Shown: piece after piece, positions 25,582 through 36,200 of the stretch | Numbering within the stretch: position 1 is the first letter of the stretch | Layout: each line of letters begins with the position of its first letter | Assembly (NCBI RefSeq): GCF_030816965.1 | Contig: NZ_JAUSYQ010000002.1 | Coordinates: forward strand, 7,740,001-7,804,000 | DNA length: 64,000 bases | Source: Streptomyces canus | Lineage (GTDB): Bacteria; Actinomycetota; Actinomycetes; Streptomycetales; Streptomycetaceae | Direction: 5' to 3' | Made by a program: the position numbers and the translations under genes | Notes under the pieces: model-generated | What the model was told of the DNA's origin: nothing | The model's database searches: none | The model's input: only the letters and a program-made list of their open reading frames with translations

Positions 25582-26511
25582 TCAGCGCCGGCGCAGACGA
25601 AGCGCCAGGGCGGCGCCCCCGGTGAGCACCAGCACCGTGGCGGCGCCGCCCGCCAGCATGGGCGCGGAAGGCCCGGAAGCGGGGTCGGCGTCGGCGGCCA
25701 CCGGAGTGGAGTCGGGGACGGCGCCGCCCGCCGAACGGGCCACGGAAGGCGTCGGCGTGGGTGAGGCGGTGGTCGGCGCCGCACTCCTGGCGGGCCGCTT
25801 CTCCGCCGCCTTCGACCGGGTCGGCGACGCGGCGGCGCTCGCCCCGCCCCCGTTCTTGTCTGCCGCTGCCGGGAACACCACGTCCGAGCACGAGTAGTAC
25901 GTGTCCGCCGTACTGCTGTTCTGCCAGATCGTGTACAGCACCTGCCGGCCCGTCCGGTCCTTCGGCAGCGTCATCCTGATCCGGTACGCGCCGTCCGTCA
26001 GCGCCGGGTCCTTCACCTGAGCGAACGGCTGCTCCGGCAGATCGGACCACTTCAGCGGCTTCGACGGATCGTAGCCGGGCTCGGTGAGGTACATCCGGAA
26101 CGTGCCGGTGTGCGGGATCGTCGAGACGTACTTCATGGTCAGCGTCGCGCCGGGGGACAGCCGGGTCGACGGCCAGTCGGAGCGGGCCAGGTCGAGGCCC
26201 TGGTAGGCGGGCAGGCCGCCGCTGCACAGCTTGCCGTCGGGGATCGTCTGCCGGTCCCGGCCGTTCACGTTCGCGACCCGCAGGTTGTCCCACGCCGTGA
26301 AGGGCGAGCCGTTGGCCGCCACGGCGGCGCGGCATGCCGCCGTGCCCGAGGAGCCGCCGTCGGGGGAGCAGGCGAAGACCCGGCTGACCGGATCCGTGGG
26401 AGCGCCGTGGGCCTGCGCGGGAGCCGCCGCGAACACGGTCAGCAGGAACGGGGACAGGGCGGCGACCGCCGCACTCGTGCGACGGGCGGTGGTCCAGGGC
26501 ATCCGGGCCAT
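25582..26511 (-). CDS. AA10 lytic polysaccharide monooxygenase with C-terminal membrane anchor
   Basis: The 309-residue protein has a signal peptide that ends APAQA, so the mature chain starts with His35, the N-terminal copper ligand of the AA10 'histidine brace'. His134 (in STIPHTG) is the probable second ligand. The domain continues to about residue 205 (QVLYTIWQNSSTADTYYSCSDVVF). A Pro/Ala/Thr-rich linker then leads to a hydrophobic helix and RLRRR, a cell-surface anchor. Family members oxidatively cleave chitin or cellulose. Most Streptomyces AA10 proteins are freely secreted or carry a CBM, so the tethered form is less common. Confidence 0.9.
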   Translation of the reverse strand: MARMPWTTARRTSAAVAALSPFLLTVFAAAPAQAHGAPTDPVSRVFACSPDGGSSGTAACRAAVAANGSPFTAWDNLRVANVNGRDRQTIPDGKLCSGGLPAYQGLDLARSDWPSTRLSPGATLTMKYVSTIPHTGTFRMYLTEPGYDPSKPLKWSDLPEQPFAQVKDPALTDGAYRIRMTLPKDRTGRQVLYTIWQNSSTADTYYSCSDVVFPAAADKNGGGASAAASPTRSKAAEKRPARSAAPTTASPTPTPSVARSAGGAVPDSTPVAADADPASGPSAPMLAGGAATVLVLTGGAALALRLRRR

Positions 26512-26876
26512 CCGGAACGCCTCCTCGGGCGGCGCGGGAACTACGGGCTTCGTGCAGTACGGGAAACGGGCCTCACGCGTTCACCGGCGCACCGGTTCGT
26601 CCGCCCCGCTCAGAGGCGGGCAAAGCCGCCACCATCGGTCAACCGGCCACCGTTGAGGGTGTGTTCTCGGCCGGATCAAGGGTTTCCCCTGTATCCGCAT
26701 GACCTGCTCTTTGCCTATCGTTCGACCACAGCTGACCCACAGGTAACCCCGAACGGGTCATGCGTCTCCGTCTGGCCGGCCGCCGCGCTCTTGGCTTCAC
26801 CCCCCGCTGCTTCACCGACGAAGCGATTCGACTGCCGCTCCGCGCTGCCCGGAGCACGGCCACGAAAGGCAAGCCC
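26512..26876. other. Divergent intergenic region between LPMO and S8 protease
   Basis: No gene is supported in these 365 bp. Both promoters should lie here. I see no well-spaced -35/-10 pair to report. An ATG at 26760 is in frame with the protease but would put 39 poor residues before the signal peptide. Confidence 0.5.
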
Positions 26877-28661
<1,785 letters not shown>

Positions 28662-28681
28662 GCGCACTCCCCTGAACGGAT

Positions 28682-28716
28682 GGGCCGGCCGGTGCGGATG
28701 GGGCACCGGCCGGCCC
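28682..28716. terminator. Strong hairpin terminator between convergent protease and receptor genes
   Basis: GGGCCGGCCGGTGC (28682-28695) and GCACCGGCCGGCCC (28703-28716) form a perfect 14-bp stem with a 7-nt loop. It lies 20 bp after the protease stop and 49 bp after the convergent TetR gene's stop and probably works for both. Confidence 0.85.
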
Positions 28717-28764
28717 GTCCTGCGTCGGCGCGCGCCGGGGACGGGCACCTCCATCCGCCCGGAA

Positions 28765-29427
28765 TCACGCCTCGGCGCCCACCGGTTCACCGCTTTCCAC
28801 CGATGCCAGCACGCGGGCCCCGCGGTCGGGCCGGCTGTCGAGGCCGATCAGCAGTCCCGGCACCGCGATGCTCGGCAGCAGGTGAGCCCACATGACGGAG
28901 ATCCGGTGCCCGAGGTCCTCCCGCCCGTGAAGAGCCCGAGACATCAGCTGAACCCCGGCGAACGCCCCCACCAGCAGGTCCGCCGTGTCCGGCGGCTGCA
29001 CTGTCGGCAGCAACTCGCCCTGGTCGCGTGCCTGTTGAAGCATCGCCAACAGGTGCTCGCTCCACTGCCGGAACGGTCCCGTGTGATCGACGCCGGGCGG
29101 GGCGCACTGGTCCACCGTCAGCCGGACGCTCCCCTTCAGCAGGGAGTTGGTCCGCAGCCGCTGCCCGAAGACGAACGTCATGTCGACGATCTCCTGCACC
29201 TTGCACGGATGCGGCGGTACGGCCCCCAGGGACAACTGCTCGTCGAGCACCGCCTGGGCCAGGGACTCCTTGGAGGGGAAGTGGAAGTACAGGGCGCCTT
29301 TGGTGACTTCGGCCCGCTCCAGCACCATCGCGATGGTGCTCGCGGCGTACCCGTGCTCGTCGAAGACGGCGCCCGCGGCCTCCACAATCGCCCTGCGTGT
29401 CCTGATGGCGCGCTCCTGTCTCGCCAT
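28765..29427 (-). CDS. Gamma-butyrolactone receptor-type TetR regulator (ArpA/ScbR family)
   Basis: The 220-residue TetR protein has the HTH AASTIAMVLERAEVTKGALYFHFPSKESLA (residues about 28-57), the signature of ArpA/ScbR receptors, which share the TKGALYFHF core. The ligand domain is Trp/Leu-rich (GPFRQWSEHLLAML; ISVMWAHLLPSIA). It is divergent from an AfsA-type synthase gene, the standard arrangement of a GBL synthase/receptor pair, and should repress that gene and itself until the butyrolactone binds. ATG at 29427 follows GGGAGGGG. An upstream in-frame start would add five residues. Confidence 0.88.
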   Translation of the reverse strand: MARQERAIRTRRAIVEAAGAVFDEHGYAASTIAMVLERAEVTKGALYFHFPSKESLAQAVLDEQLSLGAVPPHPCKVQEIVDMTFVFGQRLRTNSLLKGSVRLTVDQCAPPGVDHTGPFRQWSEHLLAMLQQARDQGELLPTVQPPDTADLLVGAFAGVQLMSRALHGREDLGHRISVMWAHLLPSIAVPGLLIGLDSRPDRGARVLASVESGEPVGAEA

Positions 29428-29482
29428 AAGAACCCCTCCCATGCGCCGAGTTCGGATCCTGTCCGGTCTCGATCAGGCCACA

Positions 29483-29512
29483 TTGAAAACAGACCGGAAT
29501 CCCTCGTACTCT
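29483..29512 (+). promoter_or_regulatory. Putative AfsA-homologue promoter with receptor-site-like spacer
   Basis: TTGAAA (29483-29488) and TACTCT (29507-29512) are 18 bp apart and 62 bp upstream of the AfsA-like start. The spacer contains AAAACAGACCGG, similar to half of an autoregulatory element (ARE), so a receptor bound there would block the promoter. The right half-site is weak. Confidence 0.45.
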
Positions 29513-29573
29513 AGCGCTCACCGGCACGGGCACCTCGCCGTCCGTCATCGCTTCGGAGGAACGAGGGGGAGAC

Positions 29574-30500
29574 ATGCCAGAGTCGCGGCAGTTCACGCGG
29601 ACCCCGGCCGGACCGGGGGTGCTGACGGCGACCGTTCCCCGTGAATTCGTGCACCGCGTGGCCGTCGCGGAGGTCCTCCTCACCGGCTGGACCAGGACGG
29701 ACGCCGATCGTTTCACCATCACCGCCCAGTGGCCGCGCACCCATCAGTTACACGTGTCCCCGGACCGTTCGGCGTACGAACCGCTGTTGGTTGCAGAAAC
29801 GGTCCGCCAGTGCGGGGCGCTGCTCGCCCACGCGGCGTACGAGGTCCCGCTGGGTCATCAGTTCGTCCTGCGGGAACTGCGTGTCGACACGCGCCCCGAG
29901 CACCTGGCCGTCGGCGCCGCCCCCGCCGAGCCCGTCATCGACATCACGGTCGGAGAGGTCCGCCGCCGTGCCGGCCGCCCGGCCGCACTGCGCTACGACG
30001 CCGTCGTACGCCTGGGCGGCGAACGGATCGCGACCGGCGGCATCGCCGTGACCTGGACGAACGAGTCCGTCTACCGCCGACTGCGCGGAGGACGGACCGC
30101 CGACGTCGGCGTCCTGCGGCTGCCCCAGCCGCCCCCCACGCCGTTGCCGGCCGACACGGTGGGGCGGGCCCTGCGCGCCGACGTACTCCTGTCGCCCGCG
30201 GCCCGCCCGGGTCGCTGGCGGCTCCGCGTCGATACCGCACATCCTGTTTTCTTCGATCACCCGCTGGACCACATCCCCGGCATGCTCCTCCTGGAGGCCG
30301 CCCGCCAGGCCGTACGGGCGCACGGAGGTGACGAGAGCCGGGTGCCGGCCTCCTTCCGTGCCGCGTTCCACCAGTACGCGGAGCTCGACCGGCCGGTCTG
30401 GATGGAAGTGAGCGCAGAGGACGGCGACGACGTACAAGTCGTCGCGTTGCAAGGCGAGTCGGTGGTCTTCGAGTGCCGGGTGGGTGCCGTCGCAGGGTGA
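29574..30500 (+). CDS. AfsA/ScbA-family gamma-butyrolactone biosynthesis protein
   Basis: The 308-residue AfsA-type protein consists of two hot-dog domains: residues about 20-170 (FVHRVAVAEVLLTGWTRTD, AYEPLLVAETVRQCGALLAHAAYEVPLGHQFVLRELRV) and about 205-300 (VFFDHPLDHIPGMLLLEAARQAV). Family enzymes condense a beta-ketoacyl-ACP with dihydroxyacetone phosphate in the key step to A-factor-type hormones. ATG follows GAGGGGGA. Codon 59 is TTA (29748-29750), so translation should depend on the bldA tRNA. It is divergent from the receptor and upstream of a second TetR. Confidence 0.9.
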   Translation: MPESRQFTRTPAGPGVLTATVPREFVHRVAVAEVLLTGWTRTDADRFTITAQWPRTHQLHVSPDRSAYEPLLVAETVRQCGALLAHAAYEVPLGHQFVLRELRVDTRPEHLAVGAAPAEPVIDITVGEVRRRAGRPAALRYDAVVRLGGERIATGGIAVTWTNESVYRRLRGGRTADVGVLRLPQPPPTPLPADTVGRALRADVLLSPAARPGRWRLRVDTAHPVFFDHPLDHIPGMLLLEAARQAVRAHGGDESRVPASFRAAFHQYAELDRPVWMEVSAEDGDDVQVVALQGESVVFECRVGAVAG

Positions 30501-30519
30501 GTTATCTTGTACAGGGATA

Positions 30520-30547
30520 GAAACAAACGGCATGACCCGTTCTTTTC
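30520..30547. promoter_or_regulatory. ARE-like palindrome in front of the second receptor gene
   Basis: GAAACAAACGG (30520-30530) and CCGTTCTTTTC (30537-30547) are inverted repeats matching at 9 of 11 positions with a 6-bp centre. The A/C-rich arm ending in CGG and the T-rich mate are typical of binding sites for ArpA/ScbR receptors. It ends 21 bp before the ATG, so a bound receptor would repress this gene. Confidence 0.65.
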
Positions 30548-30568
30548 CGTCACAGGAGTGTGCAGTCG

Positions 30569-31216
30569 ATGCCGAGGCAGTTACGCGCTGAACAGACCCG
30601 AGCGACGATACTCACCGCCGCCGCCGATCTGTTCGACCGTCGTGGCTATGAATCGACCAGTCTCAGCGACATCGTCGAGCACGCCCGAGTCACCAAGGGC
30701 GCGCTGTACTTCCACTTCGCGGCGAAGGACGATCTCGCACACGCGATCATGGAGATCCAGTCACGGGCCTCGCAGCAGCTGGCGGGGGAGGTGGAGGGCC
30801 GGGGGTACACCTCGATGGAGGCCCTGGTCCGCATCACCTTCGGGATAGCGCGGTTGTCGGTCGAGGGGCCGGTGCTTCGCGCCGGACTCCGGCTCGCCAC
30901 GGGCGGGGTCGAGGTGCGGCCGCCGCTTCGGCATCCGTTCACGGAGTGGCTCGACCTGGCCACCGGGAAGCTGCTGGGTGCGGTCAAGGAGTCCGACCTC
31001 CATCCGGACACCGACGTGGAAGCGGTGGCGCACTCGCTTGTCTGCTTCTTTGTCGGGACGCGGGTGGTGGGGCGGCACCTGGAGCCGGTGGGGCGGCAGC
31101 CGCGGCGGCTCGCGGAGATGTGGCACGTCATGATCCGGGGGCTGGTGCCGGTTCCTCGACGTGCGCGGTATCTGGCTCTTGTCAGTCAGCTGGAGCAGGA
31201 GTCCCGGAGCGCGTGA
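30569..31216 (+). CDS. Second GBL receptor-like TetR regulator (pseudo-receptor candidate)
   Basis: The 215-residue TetR protein has RAEQTRATILTAAADLFDRRGYESTSLSDIVEHARVTKGALYFHF, the same HTH class as the first receptor. The regulatory domain is divergent (FTEWLDLATGKLLGAV; AEMWHVMIRGLVPVP). Streptomyces GBL loci often hold a second receptor homologue that does not bind butyrolactones but controls the cluster or binds antibiotics. Codon 5 is TTA (30581-30583), making it bldA-dependent. ATG at 30569 lies 10 nt from AGGAG, whereas GTG at 30560 is too close to it. A receptor-site-like palindrome directly precedes it. Confidence 0.88.
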   Translation: MPRQLRAEQTRATILTAAADLFDRRGYESTSLSDIVEHARVTKGALYFHFAAKDDLAHAIMEIQSRASQQLAGEVEGRGYTSMEALVRITFGIARLSVEGPVLRAGLRLATGGVEVRPPLRHPFTEWLDLATGKLLGAVKESDLHPDTDVEAVAHSLVCFFVGTRVVGRHLEPVGRQPRRLAEMWHVMIRGLVPVPRRARYLALVSQLEQESRSA

Positions 31217-31282
31217 GCCCGGTTCCGGCACGTGCCGGTGGGTGGCCTCAGCCCCGCGCCCGCAGGTGGCTACAGTCGGGGC

Positions 31283-32434
31283 ATGTCTCCCAGCGCGGCT
31301 GTCATCCTCGGCAGTGCACCCGAGTCCTTTCCGTACAGCGTGCTCGCCGAGCGGCACCCCGCCATCATCGGGCAGGTGCGGGAGGCCTTTCCCTACGGGC
31401 CCGAACAGCACCGGGCGCTTGACGCGCTGCTCGAGAGCTGCACCGAAGGAGTGATCGAACCACTCCCCGACGGGGCGTGGCGCGAGTGGGGAATCAATGA
31501 CCACGTCGGGCAGTCCTGGTTCGACGTGCCGTGGCTGTGGTCCGAGAGCTACTTCTATCGGCGCCTCCTTGATGCCGTCGGCTACTTCGGGGACGGGCCC
31601 TGGCGTGGCATCGACCCCTTCCGGCCCTCCAAGCTCGCCGAACTCGACTCCCCGGAGACCGACCACGAGCTGGCAGCTCTGGACGAACTCGCCTCCCGGA
31701 CGGCCGAGGAGCAGAGGACGGCTCTGCTGCACGGATCACTGTGGGGAAACCGGGCCGACCTCGGGTTCCGGCTCTCCGACGGAGAGGCCGAAAGGCGGGA
31801 CGCCGTACCGGATCTGGTCACCGACGACAGCGACAAGCTCTGGTCGCTGCTCGACGGTGCCGGCACCCTCTGCCTGATTGCCGACAACGCCGGACGCGAG
31901 CTGATTCCCGACCTGCTGCTGCTGGCTCACCTCCTGGAACACGGTCGTGTCGAGCGGGCCGTCCTGCACGTGAAGCCTTACCCCTACTACGTCTCCGACG
32001 CGACCACCGCCGACGTGGTCGACGCGCTGCGCCGGCTCGTGCGGGCACCGGGGCAGGCCGCGGAGTACGGGCGCCGGTTGTGGGACGCCATGGCCGACGG
32101 ACGGCTGAGTGTCCGTGCGCATGCCTTCTCCTGCGCTCCGCTGCCGTACGCGGACATGCCGGACGACCTTCGTGCGGAGATCGGCGGGGCCGCGCTGACG
32201 GTCCTGAAGGGCGACCTCAACTACCGGCGCCTGGTGGGGGATCGATGGTGGGCGCCGACCACGTCCTTCGCCGAGGTGACCGCGTACTTCCCGGGTCCGG
32301 TCGCCGCCCTGCGCACCCTGAAGTCCGATGTGATCACCGGGCTCGACGGCCGTACGGAGGCCGCGCTGGTCGAGGCGGAGGGGCGGCGCTGGCGGACCAG
32401 CGGGACCCATGCGCTCATCCAGGTGCGGCCCTGA
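31283..32434 (+). CDS. DUF89 / ARMT1-like damage-control phosphatase
   Basis: The 383-residue cytoplasmic protein matches the DUF89 family by LCLIADNAGRELIPDLLLLAHLL (Asp-Asn metal site), HVKPYPYYVSDAT and LTVLKGDLNYRRLVGDRWW. DUF89 proteins are metal-dependent phosphatases that remove damaged sugar phosphates, and eukaryotic ARMT1 belongs here. ATG at 31283 was chosen because upstream codons show no ribosome-binding site and poor composition. It is in line with, and 73 bp before, a methyltransferase gene. ARMT1 has also been linked to carboxyl methylation, so the pairing may be functional. Confidence 0.85.
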   Translation: MSPSAAVILGSAPESFPYSVLAERHPAIIGQVREAFPYGPEQHRALDALLESCTEGVIEPLPDGAWREWGINDHVGQSWFDVPWLWSESYFYRRLLDAVGYFGDGPWRGIDPFRPSKLAELDSPETDHELAALDELASRTAEEQRTALLHGSLWGNRADLGFRLSDGEAERRDAVPDLVTDDSDKLWSLLDGAGTLCLIADNAGRELIPDLLLLAHLLEHGRVERAVLHVKPYPYYVSDATTADVVDALRRLVRAPGQAAEYGRRLWDAMADGRLSVRAHAFSCAPLPYADMPDDLRAEIGGAALTVLKGDLNYRRLVGDRWWAPTTSFAEVTAYFPGPVAALRTLKSDVITGLDGRTEAALVEAEGRRWRTSGTHALIQVRP

Positions 32435-32507
32435 GGAGCGTTATGCTGCCGACCTGTACAGGTGGGCTGCCATACGTCCCGCCGACGGGCAGCGAAAGAG
32501 GACGTCA

Positions 32508-33260
32508 TTGACCCCGCGGTACCTGAGCAATCCAGGGGAGCCCGTCTACGACGTGCACGCACGGCGCTACGTCGACGTCACGGTCGCCCGTGCCGAGGCC
32601 GACCTGCACGACGTGTTCACGGACATCTACCGCACCAACCGCTGGGGTTCCCACGAGACCCGCTCCGGACCGGGCTCCGAGCTCCAGCGCATGAAGCGGG
32701 TGATCGGCCAACTCGGTGCCCTCATCAAGGACTTGGGTGTTCGCTCGGTGCTGGACGCGCCGTGCGGGGACTTCAACTGGATGCAGTACGTCGACCTGCA
32801 CGGCGCCTCCTATCTCGGCGGGGACGTCGTCGCGGAGCTCATCACGGCCAACCGCGCCGCCCACCCCGGCCCCGGGCGGGAGTTCCAGTTGCTCGACTTC
32901 ACGGCCCAGCCCGTGCCGCGCGTCGATCTCATCGTGTGCCGGGACGCCCTCGTGCACTTCTCCTACCAGCATGTGGTGGAGGCGCTGACCCGCTTCCGGG
33001 AGAGCGGTTCGCGCTATCTGCTCACCACGACCTTCTCCCGGACGCCCGCCAACACCGACATCCTCACCGGCTGGTGGCGCCCCATCGACCTGTGCAAGGA
33101 ACCCTTCGGTCTGCCCGAACCGCTGCGCATCATCGGGGACGACGAGTCCGACGACTTCTACGACGACAAGGCGCTCGCGCTGTGGGACCTGCGGCAGATC
33201 CCCGCCCGTTTCCCGGGCTACGAGCCGGCGGTCGCCGAGTCGGGATCGCTCGGCGCCTGA
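32508..33260 (+). CDS. Class I SAM-dependent methyltransferase
   Basis: The 250-residue enzyme has the SAM-binding motif I VRSVLDAPCGDFNWMQYVD, a conserved acidic residue in GGDVVAELI, and LIVCRDALVHFSYQHV as motif IV. It resembles bacterial DUF-type methyltransferases acting on small molecules or glycans. TTG at 32508, preceded by AAAGAGGA, is the best start, while the upstream part of the frame overlaps the previous gene. The last 43 bp overlap the 3' end of the convergent STAND-TPR gene. Substrate unknown. Confidence 0.85.
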   Translation: MTPRYLSNPGEPVYDVHARRYVDVTVARAEADLHDVFTDIYRTNRWGSHETRSGPGSELQRMKRVIGQLGALIKDLGVRSVLDAPCGDFNWMQYVDLHGASYLGGDVVAELITANRAAHPGPGREFQLLDFTAQPVPRVDLIVCRDALVHFSYQHVVEALTRFRESGSRYLLTTTFSRTPANTDILTGWWRPIDLCKEPFGLPEPLRIIGDDESDDFYDDKALALWDLRQIPARFPGYEPAVAESGSLGA

Positions 33261-36200
33261 TCGCCGTCCCTGGAACGCAGACGCGCGAGGGCGTCCCGGG
33301 CGGCCAGGGTGCGCGGGTGCCGTAGTCCCAGCACTTCCTCACAGGTCTCCCGTACCTCCGCGAACTCCGCCTCGGCCGCCGTGAACTCACCCTTGAGGCA
33401 GAGCAGGTCGGCCAGGTTGTGCCGTACCGCCAGGGTCCCCGGGTGCCGTGGCCCCAGCGTCTGCACGCAGTCCGCGAGCACCGTCCGGTACTCCGCCTCC
33501 GCCTGCTCGACGTGCCCGCGCAGATGCAGGACGTGCGCGGCGCCGTGCCGTACGGACAGGGTCAGCAGGTGCTGTTCGCCCAGTACGGTCCGCCGGGCCT
33601 CGTACACCTCCCTGAACTCCTGTTCCGCCGCCGCGAACCGGCCCTGGTCCTTGAGCAGGTCGGCCAGGTTGTGCCGGACCGCCAGCGTGCCGGGGTGGCG
33701 GGGGCCGAGCGTGTCCACGCAGTCCGCCAGGACCGTGCGGTACTCGGCCTCGGCCCGGTCGGTACGGCCCCGCAGATGCAGGACGTGCGCGGCGCCGTGC
33801 CGTACCGAGAGGGTGAGCAGGTGCTGTTCGCCGAGCACCTCGCGGCGCGCCGCGTACACCTCCCTGAACTCCGCCTCGGCCGCCTCCAGTTGGCCGCGCT
33901 CCATCAGCAGGTCGGCCAGGTTGTGGCGGACCTCCAGGGTGTGCGGGTGCATGTCGCCGAGCAGCCTGCGCTGAACCTCGAAGACCTCCCGGAACTCGGT
34001 CTCCGCGTCGGTGGGCCAGCCCCGGTCGCGCAGCACGGTGGCCAGGCCGTGCCGGGCGGCCACGGTCTCCGGATGGTCCTCGCCGTAGGCGTCGGCGCGC
34101 AGCCCGAGCACCGTACGGAACTCGTGCTCGGCCTCCACGAGCAGGCCGCGGTCGCGCAGGACGTCCGCGAGGTCGTGGCGGACGGCGAGAGTGCTCGGGT
34201 GGCGCTCGCCCAGTACGTCCGCGCACACCTGGAGCGTCTCCCGCAGCTCCTGCTCCGCCTGCCGGAACATCCCGCGCTCGTGCAGCACCTGGGCCATCTC
34301 GTGCCGGGTGACCAGGGTGTCGGGGTGATGGGCGCCGAGTGTCTCCCGATAGGCGTCCAGGAGCAGGCGGTAGTCCTCCTCGGCCTCCGCGAGCAACCCT
34401 CGGTAGCGCGCCATCCAGGCCACACCCTTGCGAGCCGCGAGGGTCCGGGGGTCGCGCTCGCCCAGCAGGGTCCGGCGCGTGGCGTGGACCGCGCGGTACT
34501 CGGTCGCCGCCTCGACCGGGCGACCCCGGCCGTTGAGCAGGTTCGCGAGTGCGTACCGGGCGTCGGCGGTCTCGCCCGCCGCGTCGCCGAACAGGGCCCG
34601 GGTGTCCTCCAGTACCGCGCGAAGCAGCGATTCGGCCGCCGCCAGCCGACCCCGCAGATGGAGCAAGTGGGCCGCAGCGGACCGTACTTCGAGGGCGTCG
34701 GGGTCACGCGGACCACACGCGAGCACCACCGGCTCGCACGCCCCCAGCACCTCCTCCGCCCGGTCCAGCCAGCCCCTCTTGATCAGATGCCGGGCCCCGG
34801 CGGCCGCCGCCCGCAGCGCCTTCGAGACGAGTTCGTCCTCCGCCTCGTACGGGTCGCCGATCAGGGCCAGCGGGGCGTCGCAGTGCGGCTGCAGCAGCCG
34901 CCAGCGCGGCCAGTCGCGCGGGTCGTCCTCGCTCAGCTCGGCGGTGGCGCAGACGACCAGGTCGGCGACGACGGCCGCGTACTCCTTCATGTGCTCGGCG
35001 AGGTCCCGCTGAAGCCGGCCGGCGTCCCGGACGAGCGGGTGCATCAGCAGGGTGCGGGTGTGGTCGTCCCCGCCGGGCGGGGTGTGCAGCTCGACCAGAC
35101 CGAAGTCGGCGAGCGAGGTGAGCGCGGTGTACAGCTCCTGGGGCGTGACGCCGGGCAGCAGCGACGAGTCCGCGAGCCGGTCCGGTCGTAACAGGCCGAG
35201 CAGCGGCACCGGCGCCTCGCCCAGACAGCACAGCAGCCGCATCAGCGGCCGGGCCTGGGCGATGCCCCGCCGCTCCAGGAGATCCAGCGACAGCTCCCAG
35301 GTACCGGTCACCGGGACGGAGTAGTTGCTGCCCTGCCGCCCGGGCGGGCGCTCGTCGAGGAGTTCGGTGAAGCGCTCGTCGAGGGCCACGCGGTAGTCGG
35401 CGTACGTCCGCACGGTCGTCGTGCCCGGCCAGGCGGGGAACGCCGAGGCCGCCGCGAGATGCGAGCCCGCGATGCGCAGCGCCAGGGGCAGGCCGCCGAG
35501 CCGCCGGGTCAGCAGCCGGGCGTCCTCACGTGAACCGGCCCGCTCCCCGGCGAGGTCCCACAGCACCTCGGTGGCGTCGGCCTCCTCCAGGGCGTCCACC
35601 GAATGCAGCGTCGCCCACGGCCCCCAGGTCGTGGGGCTGCTGTCCCGGCTGGTGATCAGCACCAGGCCGGGCAGTTCCGCGGCGGGCCGGATCCAGCCCG
35701 TGCCCTCCGCCAACCGGCCGTAGGGCGCCAGGTGTTCGGGCTCGTCGGCGTTGTCCACCACCAGCAGCCACGGGCTCGCGGTGTCGCACAGCCGCCGCCA
35801 CAGCAGGTCGGTCGCGCTCGAACGCCCCGACCACGCACGGTCGATGAGATCCGCGGGCGTGCCGAGCGCGGCCACCACCTCGCGCATCCCCGCACTCAGC
35901 GTGGCCGGGTTCTTCGCCGTCACCCACCACACGTCGACGTTCAGCGCGGCGGCGTGGGCGGCGATCTCCAGGGCGACCGTCGTCTTGCCGCTCCCGCCCA
36001 TGCCGTGCAGCACCCGCACACCCGAAGTCGGCTTGCCCACCAGCTGTTTGAGCGTGTCCAGGAGCGACTCACGGCCACGCACCCGGCGGTCGAGCCGGCC
36101 CAGGGGCGGCGCGACGGTCAGCGCGCCGGGGGCCCGGACGGGCTCCACCGGCGCCGGTGGCTGCTGGACCTGGATGAAGACCGGGCGTGCGAAGCCGGAG

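Noticed and set aside
33409..34500. Regularly spaced similar blocks that might be taken for a CRISPR array
   Set aside because: The periodicity (126/252 bp) comes from coding 42-residue TPR units. Units are degenerate and in frame, with no short identical repeats and unique spacers.
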